This document shows, in pieces, positions 23,426-31,458 of a stretch of 45,108 nt of DNA. Below the pieces are notes generated by a model. The model was given only the letters and a program-made list of their open reading frames with translations. It was not told the origin of the DNA and made no database searches. A program made the position numbers and the translations under genes. Source of the stretch: DAOUVR01 sp034430535 (lineage in GTDB: Bacteria > Chloroflexota > Dehalococcoidia > E44-bin15); assembly GCA_964443325.1 (NCBI GenBank), contig CAYUCL010000014.1, positions 1 through 45,108 of the forward strand. The letters are read 5' to 3'. Position 1 is the stretch's first letter, and each line of letters begins with the position of its first letter.

Positions 23426-23626
23426 CTAACACAAGGTCGTTTTCAGTACGCCTCCCTTAGAGATAACATTATCCCCTCTAACATCCCAGACAAAATAAGG
23501 CACCGTGTTTTGTCCTGCTTCGTAATATAGTCCATAGCTCGGCACAACCTTCATAAGATCCGAGTCAAAATGCGTGCCGGAATACAATATCAGCTCGTGA
23601 AGTGTCTCTTCTTTTGCCATAGCCAA
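23426..23626 (-). pseudogene. Possible HD-GYP C-terminal remnant
   Basis: 66-codon frame. Its beginning (KEETLHELILYSGTHFDSDLMKVV) matches the very end of HD-GYP phosphodiesterase domains, where a helix is followed by GT(H/Q)FDP. The metal-binding HD and GYP motifs are absent and no matching sequence is seen upstream, so this would be a stub. The following 40 residues are not recognised. Confidence 0.35.
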
Positions 23627-23761
23627 ATATTCTTATCAGTTCAGCGGAATTCCTGAGAAAATAATGTCCATATCGACCTGACAAATCAGTGGCAGCGCTA
23701 TAGTAACTATAGCTATTAGTTAATGCCAATATATCAATATTATAATTATATACCATATATA

Positions 23762-23790
23762 TTGACATATGGAATTATTTATGCTATAAT
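23762..23790 (+). promoter_or_regulatory. Perfect consensus promoter without an annotated gene
   Basis: TTGACA (23762-23767), exactly 17 bp, TATAAT (23785-23790), with TGC before the -10 box. Start near 23797. The only frame of note downstream is the 30-residue one at 23896. Confidence 0.8.
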
Positions 23791-23895
23791 ACATCATCTA
23801 GTATTAATAAGCGCTATTGTTGATACGTTATGATACTATATAGAACAATAACAGTGCCGCCCTGTAGCTGAATTGGTGGTTAGGCGGTTAGAAGG

Positions 23896-23988
23896 ATGGA
23901 CATAAGAATCTGGTGGAAATGGGCAATCATTCTGACGCTCTTTTTTGCGTTAGCTATTTCCCTAGTTAAGAGCCGCCAGATACAATGA
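23896..23988 (+). CDS. Possible 30-residue membrane peptide
   Basis: A short frame, MDIRIWWKWAIILTLFFALAI followed by SLVKSRQIQ, forming one transmembrane helix with positive flanks. It lies about 100 nt downstream of a perfect promoter. The putative RBS (AGAAGG) directly abuts the ATG, which is poor. The transcript could instead be a non-coding RNA: ACCACTG/CAGTGGT (24038-24060) and a GC-rich inverted repeat (24108-24172) follow. Confidence 0.3.
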   Translation: MDIRIWWKWAIILTLFFALAISLVKSRQIQ

Positions 23989-24107
23989 ATTACCATCCGA
24001 GATGTGGGCGGATGACCTTAACAAGAAATCTGTTATGACCACTGCCAGAGATACAGTGGTTCACATACGAAAACCTTTTTACGCCTTTAAACCCTAAGTA
24101 AATAGTG

Positions 24108-24172
24108 GCTGGTGGGGCAGGGTAGCGGGGGCAACCCGGCCCCTCCAGCGGGGGCATCCCCACCCCACCAGC
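24108..24172. repeat. GC-rich inverted repeat
   Basis: GCTGGTGGGG (24108-24117) is exactly complementary to CCCCACCAGC (24163-24172). The interior has two imperfect copies of AGCGGGGGCA. It could end the rightward transcript from 23797. Confidence 0.6.
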
Positions 24173-24292
24173 TCTACATTTTAATTAACCCTACATCAAT
24201 ACTGATGACGACGCTGGTTGCATTCTCACCACTTACCTCAATATCCAGTGACCCATCAGTGAATATACTCTACATAGCCAGTCTCGAAATCT

Positions 24293-24337
24293 AAAAAAAA
24301 GCCCATGTGACTACGCCATCACTGGCCGCCACATGGC
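24293..24337 (-). terminator. Rho-independent terminator of the putative RNA
   Basis: Minus strand CCATGTG (24336-24330) pairs with CACATGG (24309-24303), then GC and eight T residues (24300-24293). Confidence 0.7.
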
Positions 24338-24613
24338 AGGTCATGAGCAAACGCAATACCATCCTCCTGACATTACCGTTCTCGTTTCAATTTTCTCCTT
24401 GAATGTCCAGCAGTTGCCAGACTCAAAGACCCAATGCCATTCCTATGGGATGGTGTATCTTACTCCTGTTAGTTTAGTCGCCGCCTATTGGGCCAGCCAC
24501 CATCTCTGATGCTTAATAGAGGCGGGCTTTGTACCCGACTATCAAGGTCCCTCAGGTGAGGGAACGATTTATGAGGACAATTGAGTACCGGCACCCTGCA
24601 ATCAAATTATCCG
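24293..24613 (-). ncRNA. Putative 320-nt structured RNA
   Basis: A leftward transcription unit with its own promoter (24648-24620) and terminator (24337-24293) but no plausible coding frame. Near its 5' end, 24578-24519 (GTCCTC, then TCGTTCCCTCA, a hairpin with TGAGGGACC, TTGAT, a CGGG/CCCG hairpin and GCCTC) is shared with the leader of the molybdoenzyme operon at 31373-31316; the hairpin sequences differ but pairing is kept. GATGGTGGC (24504-24496) is also shared in part. I do not recognise the family; it is not tmRNA, RNase P RNA or SRP RNA by their hallmark sequences. Confidence 0.55.
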
Positions 24614-24619
24614 CAAAAT

Positions 24620-24648
24620 AGTATATGAACACTTTGCTGGATTGTCAA
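24620..24648 (-). promoter_or_regulatory. Promoter of the putative RNA
   Basis: Minus strand TTGACA (24648-24643), 17 bp, TATACT (24625-24620). Predicted start near 24613. Confidence 0.7.
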
Positions 24649-24818
24649 TGGGTCTACACTATTTTGTGTGAAAATAGGGTGGTTGAAAGCACCTGCTGTC
24701 ACATTGTTGCGTAGGTGCGTTCAATTGAACGCCCCTATAAATAGGGTCAAGTGATTTATCAGCGACAGTACAATACCATCCCTCTAGCTCAGCCGCTTAT
24801 GCGAATATTCAGCCCTGT

Positions 24819-25958
24819 TCAAAGAGTTAAAAGCCTGGCTAGCTGCTGCCGGTGGTAAGAAGGCTCGCCGAGGTAATTATAAAGGGAACGAGACGCTCTG
24901 GTATGAAAGCTGACTGGATGTTCCTTTGAGTAGCTGATACCACTGAATACCCGATGGGCTAGTGAGCACACTTGCCAGTATGCCTCGCTGGAGACAGCCT
25001 TGGCTAGATGTACACTCTCCGCTGCCGACCTTTGCGTATCAAGTTTCCAAAGAGATTCATAGGTAGTCCAGCGGGCAGCGTCCGAATGATCAACCATCTC
25101 GATAATCATGTCTTGAACTCGTTGAAAACGTCCAATAGCCGTGCCAAACTGTATCCTGAGCCGACTGTATTCTAGTGCCATCTCGACGACAGCCTGGCAG
25201 CCCCCTGCCTTATATGCACAAAGGACGGGTATAGATTTGGCGATACCTTGCTCGAGAGCCTGCCACCCTTCATCCATGTCTCCGAGCATATCTGCACGGG
25301 GGACTTTCACGGAATCCAGTTTTACCTCAAAAGTCCTCCCAGCCAAGAAACCTGGCAATCTGCGCACCGAGAGTCCATCGGATTCTCTGTCCACCAGGAA
25401 GAGAGAAATCCCCCTTGCTGTATCGGCGCGTTTTCCCGTGCGGGCTACAACAATAAAATGAGTAGCCGCTTGAGCATCCATGGTGAACAGCTTTAGACCA
25501 TCAAGAACAAAATCGCCATTCTTACTCTCCGCGGTTGTCTGCACTGCTCCAGGCTCCCAGCTATACCCAGGCTCAGTCAATGCCAGGGTCAGGATTTGCT
25601 CCCCCTTCGCAATGGCTGGTAGAATGCGTTGTTTTTGTTCTTCGGTACCTGCTTCCAAGATGATTAAGCTGCCTAATATCCCGGAGGAAAAATATGGACC
25701 AGGAAGTGGACCTGTACCTAATGCTTCGAATAAGACACCAGCACTTGTCAACGAGTTACCAAACCCACCGTATTGCTCCGGAACAATGAGCCCTGGCCAA
25801 CCCATCTCCACTACTTTTCGCCAAAGTTCTTCTGTATAACCTGTATCTGACTCCTGCAGGTCTTGAATGACCTCCTTTGGGGCGTCTCGCCGCACAAAAT
25901 CCAGGGCTGTTTTCTTCAACATCTCTTCGCTTTCAGTAAGCCTCAGGGCTAGACTCAT
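24819..25958 (-). CDS. Acyl-CoA dehydrogenase (smaller partner)
   Basis: 379-residue FAD-dependent acyl-CoA dehydrogenase, oxidising acyl-CoA to enoyl-CoA and passing electrons to an ETF-type carrier. N-terminal helical domain (1-115), beta domain with LALTEPGYSWEPGAVQT and DGLKLFTMDA, and C-terminal helical domain ending HRQQLARLLTL. ATG 25958 has GGGAGGT upstream. It lies 55 bp after a second acyl-CoA dehydrogenase on the same strand. Adjacent pairs of about 380 and 410 residues are known to form heteromers in some actinobacterial steroid-degrading enzymes; that is a possibility here. Confidence 0.9.
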   Translation of the reverse strand: MSLALRLTESEEMLKKTALDFVRRDAPKEVIQDLQESDTGYTEELWRKVVEMGWPGLIVPEQYGGFGNSLTSAGVLFEALGTGPLPGPYFSSGILGSLIILEAGTEEQKQRILPAIAKGEQILTLALTEPGYSWEPGAVQTTAESKNGDFVLDGLKLFTMDAQAATHFIVVARTGKRADTARGISLFLVDRESDGLSVRRLPGFLAGRTFEVKLDSVKVPRADMLGDMDEGWQALEQGIAKSIPVLCAYKAGGCQAVVEMALEYSRLRIQFGTAIGRFQRVQDMIIEMVDHSDAARWTTYESLWKLDTQRSAAESVHLAKAVSSEAYWQVCSLAHRVFSGISYSKEHPVSFHTRASRSLYNYLGEPSYHRQQLARLLTL

Positions 25959-26013
25959 ATTTTACCTCCCACGATTAGGCCTAATTTCGCCTAACTAATG
26001 TGGCCCACATAGC

Positions 26014-27246
26014 CTATCGTCCAATTGCTAGTGCTCGGGACATAATTATCTTCAGAGCTTCTGGCGTGCCGCCAGGGGCAATGCAGATTCCACCGCGCTC
26101 AGCAACTTCAAAAATGCCCTCGTCCAAGCCCCATTCACCATCATCAGTCAAGGCGTAAGGGCCAAGAACCTTTGCTATATCAGCGGTAAGCCTGACACCA
26201 TAATTTTTTGAGTAAAGCTCCAGTTGTGGCCCCGCATAGGGGGCTCCCACCCCGCTGGAGTTCCTCATGGCAAATAGTCGCTCTATCTGCGCACCGATAT
26301 AGATGTCCACCACTGTATCAAGCAGTTGAGGGTTTTCTCTTAAACGCTTTACTACATTGGGATTACTTTTACATTGATCAAGGAGCTTTTCCACTACTAT
26401 ATTACGGCGTATCCACCTGCCACCCCCAGCACCATGCTCAACCTCCAGGGTAGCATTTGCCACCCTCCATCCATCTCTTTCTCCCCCAATCAAACAAGAC
26501 TCGTGAATTCTTACATCATCAAAGAAAACCTGGTACTTAACCCCATCTGCACTATCTACAGTCTCGCCACTAATCAAAGTAAACATAGCCGGAATAAATA
26601 AATCGAGAGGGATGATAGTAATACCGGGCAAATTTGCCGGTGCGATAAACATGGCCAGGTTCTGATGCCTGGGGGCTTCAACATCACTGCGAGTCAGCAA
26701 CAGGAATTGATCGGGCGGGGCGTACATCCCCCCTACAAAGATCTTACCGCCATTGATTATAAAATAGTCCTTATCGCGAACGAAGCGAAGGGCATTGGTC
26801 TGTTGATTAGCTTCGTCGGTTCCAGCCTCCGGTTCGGTAAAAAGCTGCCAGGTGCAGGCTTCACCCGTAAAGATAGGAGGCAGGAGACGCTTTTTCTGCT
26901 CCTCAGTTCCGCAGGCTACAATGGCCGGCGCTCCCAATGTTCCCCCAGCATCATGATAAGGAGGAAGACCCAAATGTCTTTTGGCTAGCTCTTGTATTAA
27001 GATAAACCTGTGATCCGCATCCATACCGCCGCCGCCGTACTCGCGAGGGTATCCTGGATAGAGCCACCCCTTCTTACCAAGCTTACGACCAAGCTCCCGC
27101 CTTCGCTGCCACTGTTCGTAGCTAACTTTGAGGGGGTCTCTCGGGCTAGCCAGGTCCTTGGGCACATTCTCATCCAGCCAATCTCGTACTTCCTCAGCAA
27201 ACCTTTCCTGTTCCTTGGTGTATTCAAATTCTAAAGAGAAATCCAA
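26014..27246 (-). CDS. Acyl-CoA dehydrogenase (larger partner)
   Basis: 410 residues. Start TTG 27246 with GGAGGTG upstream. N-terminal domain with FAEEVRDWLDENVPKDL and GGGGMDADHRFILIQELAKR, beta domain with LFTEPEAGTDEANQQTNALR and INGGKIFVGG, and a C-terminal helical domain. EPEAGTD is the conserved FAD-proximal motif. Co-transcribed with the smaller partner at 24819. Substrate unknown; the loop GMYAPPDQ and low similarity to straight-chain enzymes suggest an unusual acyl group, which is inference. Confidence 0.9.
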   Translation of the reverse strand: MDFSLEFEYTKEQERFAEEVRDWLDENVPKDLASPRDPLKVSYEQWQRRRELGRKLGKKGWLYPGYPREYGGGGMDADHRFILIQELAKRHLGLPPYHDAGGTLGAPAIVACGTEEQKKRLLPPIFTGEACTWQLFTEPEAGTDEANQQTNALRFVRDKDYFIINGGKIFVGGMYAPPDQFLLLTRSDVEAPRHQNLAMFIAPANLPGITIIPLDLFIPAMFTLISGETVDSADGVKYQVFFDDVRIHESCLIGGERDGWRVANATLEVEHGAGGGRWIRRNIVVEKLLDQCKSNPNVVKRLRENPQLLDTVVDIYIGAQIERLFAMRNSSGVGAPYAGPQLELYSKNYGVRLTADIAKVLGPYALTDDGEWGLDEGIFEVAERGGICIAPGGTPEALKIIMSRALAIGR

Positions 27247-27411
27247 TTTCTACACCTCCACCAGCAGTATATTTTATATTAGGAGCGCTTCACGGATGCC
27301 ATTCTCGTCCAATAGGTTATGCCACGCTCCTATGTTTCCTTGCCGCAGTTTTATCCTCATCTTCCCAAGAAATCAAGTGAAACGCCATCCACTCTGGTAG
27401 TTTTATTCCTA

Positions 27412-28197
27412 TCACTTCTCTGCCTCAACTTCCAGCCTGACCATTCTGATGTGGATGAATCCTGCATCGCCCATTGGATGGCTGTTGACATATCTATCGA
27501 CAATCGCACCAATGAAATCCTCTCGCAGTGAGTCTGGTATCCTTTCCATAAAGGGAAGCCAGACGGCGCGTACCCACGACGCCAGCCCCTCCTTCCCATG
27601 GTGAAGCATGTCTTTGGCGATGAGCTCAACCCGTTTCGCTCTCAGGCCAGCCTCCGCTAGCAAAGCTCCATACTCTTCCGGCCCGTAGAAATGTACTGGC
27701 GATGAGAAGCCCACAAAGCAATCGCGCCATCTCGCGTCCTGAGCGACTGCGATCACATTTGCTATGATCTCGGCAGCATTACCCGTGCCACCCATCTGAA
27801 TCAGCATCTTGCCCGGTGACCTCAAGCTTCTCTTGATTCCCTTGAGCATAGGACGATGGTCTACAATCCAATGCAAAGCAGCATTAGAGAAAACAACGTC
27901 AAACTCACTGGAGAAGTCCAGATGCGTAGCATCCATTTGTTGGAAATGTAAGTTAGCAAATTGCCTCGGTGGAAAGCTCCTTTTCGCCAAGCTTATCATC
28001 TCTGGCGAACTATCTATACCTACTGCCGCACCCTGTGGCACCTGCTGTGAGATTTCAGCGGTGAGCTTGCCATCACCACATCCTATGTCCAGTACACGCT
28101 CCCAGCCTTCAAGTTCCAACTTGGACACCAGCTCCTGGCCCCATTCCTGCGTTTCCGAAGGACTCTTTTGATAACGCTCAGCATTCCACTTGTACAC
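27412..28197 (-). CDS. Class I SAM-dependent methyltransferase, Tam-like
   Basis: 261 residues. SAM-binding motif I VLDIGCGDGKLTAEI (about 39-53), motif II acidic residue in VGIDSSPEMI, post-motif FDVVFSNAALHWI. The N-terminus YKWNAERYQKSPSETQEWG is typical of trans-aconitate 2-methyltransferase-like proteins, but the true acceptor is unknown. Start GTG 28197 without a clear RBS. It lies 141 bp downstream of the DmsB-like gene, possibly in the same transcript. Confidence 0.85.
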   Translation of the reverse strand: MYKWNAERYQKSPSETQEWGQELVSKLELEGWERVLDIGCGDGKLTAEISQQVPQGAAVGIDSSPEMISLAKRSFPPRQFANLHFQQMDATHLDFSSEFDVVFSNAALHWIVDHRPMLKGIKRSLRSPGKMLIQMGGTGNAAEIIANVIAVAQDARWRDCFVGFSSPVHFYGPEEYGALLAEAGLRAKRVELIAKDMLHHGKEGLASWVRAVWLPFMERIPDSLREDFIGAIVDRYVNSHPMGDAGFIHIRMVRLEVEAEK

Positions 28198-28338
28198 TTG
28201 AGTATTCCCCCAACTTCGTCATCGGTCATCACTCTGCGCATTGCTCATGAGATGCTCATGTTCACTCCGAGAAGAATGAGTTTGCGCCAGCAACTTGACC
28301 ATGTCAATACTCCCGCTGAGACCGCCAAACAGGTGCCA

Positions 28339-28905
28339 TTAGCTAGCCTTTGGGCGTTTTGGTTTGAGGACAACGGACGGTTTAGTCCGGTTAGAGTAGA
28401 CAAAGCCTTCAGCCTCCTGGATGTCGCCGTACTTAACCTTAAGTTCATCCAAGGGGCCAGCGTCAAGGGCCCTGGTGGGGCATGCCTCCACACAAACAGG
28501 CAGCTTATTGTCTGACCACCTGTCCAGGCATAAGTTGCATTTGCGCATTTTGGCACCAGGCTCCGGCCCAAACTGGGGGGTGTTATAGGGGCAGGCTTTC
28601 AGGCATTTGACATCACACTCCTCGTTACCCAGGCAAGCCTCGACATCTACAACCACAATCCCATCCTCAGCCCTTTTGGAGATGGCATGAACAGGACAGG
28701 CTGGAATACAAACGGGGTTAAGACAATGGTAGCATGGTGCAACCATGTAGCTAACAAAGACATCCGGGAATTTCCCTTTTTCACTGTACAGGACACGCAT
28801 CCAATTCTCAGGCCCAGCGGGCAAGTCATGCCAATCTTTACACGCCACCTGGCATGCGCCGCACCCCGTACAACGGGTCTGATCAAAATAGAACCCAATC
28901 TGCAT
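28339..28905 (-). CDS. Four-cluster ferredoxin subunit, DmsB-like
   Basis: 188-residue electron-transfer subunit with four cysteine groups: CTGCGACQVAC (14-24 region), CYHCLNPVCIPACP, CLGNEECDVKCLKACP and CNLCLDRW...CVEACP, together sufficient for four [4Fe-4S] clusters as in DmsB/NrfC/PhsB proteins. ATG 28905 has a GGGAGGA RBS. It is encoded 13 nt after the catalytic subunit at 28919. No membrane-anchor (DmsC-type) gene is adjacent and no signal peptide is visible. Confidence 0.92.
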   Translation of the reverse strand: MQIGFYFDQTRCTGCGACQVACKDWHDLPAGPENWMRVLYSEKGKFPDVFVSYMVAPCYHCLNPVCIPACPVHAISKRAEDGIVVVDVEACLGNEECDVKCLKACPYNTPQFGPEPGAKMRKCNLCLDRWSDNKLPVCVEACPTRALDAGPLDELKVKYGDIQEAEGFVYSNRTKPSVVLKPKRPKAS

Positions 28906-28918
28906 AGTCTATCCTCCC

Positions 28919-31132
28919 TTAGGCCTTACTCACCTGAACCAGTGCGGTATTTAACGCCGCTGCCCCACCTTCTGAGTAGGCGTCATTGGTCAGAACATTT
29001 ACACAGCCGCCACGGTCAATGCCTTCTTCATCAGGATTGTACCAGGCACCTTCAAAGATACAGATCACTCCAGGCACTATACGCTCGGTCACCCAGGCGT
29101 TGATGGCTAACTTACCTCGGTCATTGAAAACGTAAATCTCATCGCCATCCTTGATTCCCCTGGGCTCAGCATCCACCGAGTTAATCCAGGCCCGATGGGG
29201 CTCTACTTCCCTGAGCCAATCAACATTCATATGGGAATGCACCCTGTTCTTAGGATGGGGAGAGAGAAGCTGCAGCGGGTACTTTTTAATTAGCGGGTCG
29301 TTTCGATCTTCCCAGGTGCTTATATACTTTGGAATAGGTGGGCAGAGTGGGTTATTGAGCTCCGCCGCCCGCTGAGAGAAGATCTCAATCTTTCCTGAAG
29401 GGGTTTGAAAGGGCTTGTCCTCTGGGTTCTCAATCTCCTCCTTGAAGGCGACAATGGGTTCAGCGAGCTTGACCCGGTGGACGCCTTCGCGTCTGAATTT
29501 ATCATAGTCCTTGATCTGCTCGCCGGTCTCCGGGTTCTCCTCGACGAACGACCTGAGCCACTCCTCCTCCGAACGAGTATTGAAGTCCGCAAAGCCCAGC
29601 TTCTCCGCCAGCTCACAGGCTATGTCAAAATCCGATTTGCATTCCCCCAATGGTTCAATGGCCTTATTGACAACGGTAAAGTAAGGGCCGGAGGGCCAGG
29701 GACGGGTGAGGTCGTTACGCTCTGCAGCACTGGTTACCGGCAGTACGATGTCGGCAAATCTGGCTGTGGGGGTTACAAATAGCTCCGAAACGATGAGAAA
29801 CTCAAGATCCTTGAGCGCTCGGGCGGCTTTGTTGGTATTTCCAAGCTGATTTAAGGGGTTGCCACCAACGCACCAGGCCAGCTTGATATCCGCTGGATAT
29901 CCTCCTGTCTTTCCTTCCAGGATTGCGTCAAATATCTTATTGATGTGCACCCGGCGAACCAGGCGAAGCCCCAGGTCGAGGGTGCCTCGTATTGAGGGAC
30001 CACCCGCCTCGACCGGGTTTCTCATACCAGGTATCCCGGAGGAGCGGAACATGTGGCCTATGGGTATACCCATAAGCCCTCCTGCCGCGCTTCCCCCGCG
30101 GCGGCCGACATTTCCGGTCATTGCAGTCAGGGTCATGGCACACCGATTGTACTGCTCCCCCATGGCGCTGCGCGCCGGCCCCTGGCAGTCCATCAGGGAC
30201 GCCGGTTTTGTAGTTGCATATTCCCTGGCCAGCCGCTCAATCGCTGACGCTGGAACCCCGGTAATCTCTTCAGCCCAGGCTGGTGTCTTCTCAACTCCAT
30301 CCTCGATACCTAAAACGTAATCTCTGAACTTGTCGAACCCGATAGTGTACTTATCCAGAAATTCCTGGTTATGTAGACCTTCTTTAATCATCACATAGGC
30401 CATGCTCACCATCATGGCCGTATCGGTGCCAGGCCTGATCGGTATCCATTGTTCGGCCAGGGTCGCTGCGGAATCATGGTATCTGGGGCCAATAGAGATA
30501 ATTCTGACGCCGGCTTCCTTTGCTTTAATCAGATCATACATGGTGTTTGTGCCGGAAATCATCCTCGCCGGATCCCAGCCCCACATAATGATCAGCTTGG
30601 AGTTAAGAAAGTCCTCCCGGCTGTGGCCGACCATGACCGAGCCGTACTGGGCCATCACCGCCCATACAGAGCCTTCGGATGAAACGTTTCCATAGCTGGT
30701 GGTGTAACCTCCGAACATGGAGAGCAGTTTGGCTGTTGCCCTCATGCCGCTATGCAGGGCACCCAGATACCCGCCACCTATTAAAAAAATGCTTGAGTTC
30801 CCATAGGTGTCTTTAACTCGTTTTAGCTCACTGGCTATCGTTTCCAGGGCTTCGTCCCATGAAATCCGCTCGAACTTTCCTTCCCCTTTAGCCCCTGTCC
30901 TTCTCAACGGGTACATGAGGCGGTTCGGGTTATAGATCTCCTGCCGGTATGCCCGACACCTCAAGCAGGCCCTTAGTTGCTCTGGCTCCGGGGCATCGTC
31001 GCCCTCTATCCTGATTATCCTGCCATCCTTAACGTGCAGCCTGAGCGGGCAACGCCCACCGCAGTCGAACGCAGTCGTGGTCCTGACGATCTTTGTCCCC
31101 TGGCTTGTCGTGCTCATCTCTTCGGAACTCAT
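28919..31132 (-). CDS. Molybdopterin oxidoreductase, DMSO-reductase family (DmsA-like)
   Basis: 737-residue catalytic subunit binding a bis-MGD cofactor. N-terminal Fe-S region with C24-x3-C28 and C56; the first Cys of the usual four-Cys motif is Thr20 (TTAFDCGGRC). FERISWDEALETIASEL, YGNVSSEG (likely Ser Mo ligand), WGWDPARM, the long central domain and the C-terminal MopB-binding domain (LLSPHPKNRVHSHMN, about 610 on) follow. There is no twin-arginine signal, so it is probably cytoplasmic. RBS AGGAGG before ATG 31132. Transcribed with the DmsB-like subunit from a promoter at 31430-31458, through a long structured leader. Substrate unknown. Confidence 0.92.
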   Translation of the reverse strand: MSSEEMSTTSQGTKIVRTTTAFDCGGRCPLRLHVKDGRIIRIEGDDAPEPEQLRACLRCRAYRQEIYNPNRLMYPLRRTGAKGEGKFERISWDEALETIASELKRVKDTYGNSSIFLIGGGYLGALHSGMRATAKLLSMFGGYTTSYGNVSSEGSVWAVMAQYGSVMVGHSREDFLNSKLIIMWGWDPARMISGTNTMYDLIKAKEAGVRIISIGPRYHDSAATLAEQWIPIRPGTDTAMMVSMAYVMIKEGLHNQEFLDKYTIGFDKFRDYVLGIEDGVEKTPAWAEEITGVPASAIERLAREYATTKPASLMDCQGPARSAMGEQYNRCAMTLTAMTGNVGRRGGSAAGGLMGIPIGHMFRSSGIPGMRNPVEAGGPSIRGTLDLGLRLVRRVHINKIFDAILEGKTGGYPADIKLAWCVGGNPLNQLGNTNKAARALKDLEFLIVSELFVTPTARFADIVLPVTSAAERNDLTRPWPSGPYFTVVNKAIEPLGECKSDFDIACELAEKLGFADFNTRSEEEWLRSFVEENPETGEQIKDYDKFRREGVHRVKLAEPIVAFKEEIENPEDKPFQTPSGKIEIFSQRAAELNNPLCPPIPKYISTWEDRNDPLIKKYPLQLLSPHPKNRVHSHMNVDWLREVEPHRAWINSVDAEPRGIKDGDEIYVFNDRGKLAINAWVTERIVPGVICIFEGAWYNPDEEGIDRGGCVNVLTNDAYSEGGAAALNTALVQVSKA

Positions 31133-31423
31133 AATATCCTCCTAAGAAATAAAAGCGGGCTTACTCCTTTTTCTGTACTTGCCCTGATTACTCGACGGGT
31201 TGCTTTTCCCGGCGATTGCCAGTTGCAAAGCCAGACATCAATACATGGGAACGGTGCGCCGTGCCACCATTACTTGGGTCGCTGGCCCTCATGCCAACGT
31301 CTCCAGTTATAATTTGAGGCGGGTCAAAGACCCAGCATCAGGGTCCCTACATTGAGGGAACGACTCAGAGGACTGAACCATCACGTCTATGCACGTGACC
31401 CGCACAGGGAACTCGTGCATAGC
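31133..31423 (-). promoter_or_regulatory. Long structured 5' leader of the molybdoenzyme operon
   Basis: About 290 nt between the predicted start and ATG 31132. Its 5' part (31373-31316) repeats the core of the RNA at 24519-24578: GTCCTC, CGTTCCCTCA, a hairpin with AGGGACC, TGAT, a TGGGT/ACCCG hairpin, GCCTC. AATGGTGGC (31271-31263) matches GATGGTGGC of the other copy. Sequence differences fall mainly in loops or keep pairing. A riboswitch or other cis-acting RNA is likely; a molybdenum-cofactor riboswitch is a natural hypothesis given the gene, but I cannot confirm the match. Confidence 0.5.
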
Positions 31424-31429
31424 AGGCCG

Positions 31430-31458
31430 AGCCTAGCACAAACTTTTCCATTTGTCAA
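31430..31458 (-). promoter_or_regulatory. Promoter of the molybdoenzyme operon
   Basis: Minus strand TTGACA (31458-31453), 17 bp ending in TGC, TAGGCT (31435-31430). Predicted start near 31423. Confidence 0.65.

Noticed and set aside
23855..23890. A tRNA-like start (CTGTAGCTGAATTGGTGG)
   Set aside because: It resembles a D arm, but no matching anticodon arm, T arm or acceptor partner follows.
24112..24294. Small 60-residue frame in the 24-kb intergenic region
   Set aside because: It starts inside a GC-rich inverted repeat, has no RBS and overlaps the terminator of the putative leftward RNA.
24293..24613. Known housekeeping RNA (tmRNA, RNase P RNA, SRP RNA)
   Set aside because: None of the hallmark sequences of these RNAs could be found in the transcript on either strand.
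31263..31290. T-box riboswitch in the molybdoenzyme leader
   Set aside because: AATGGTGGCACGGCG resembles the T-box sequence, but the central ACC is ACG, the downstream genes have no link to amino acids, and the second copy does not keep the motif. Left open for a covariance model.
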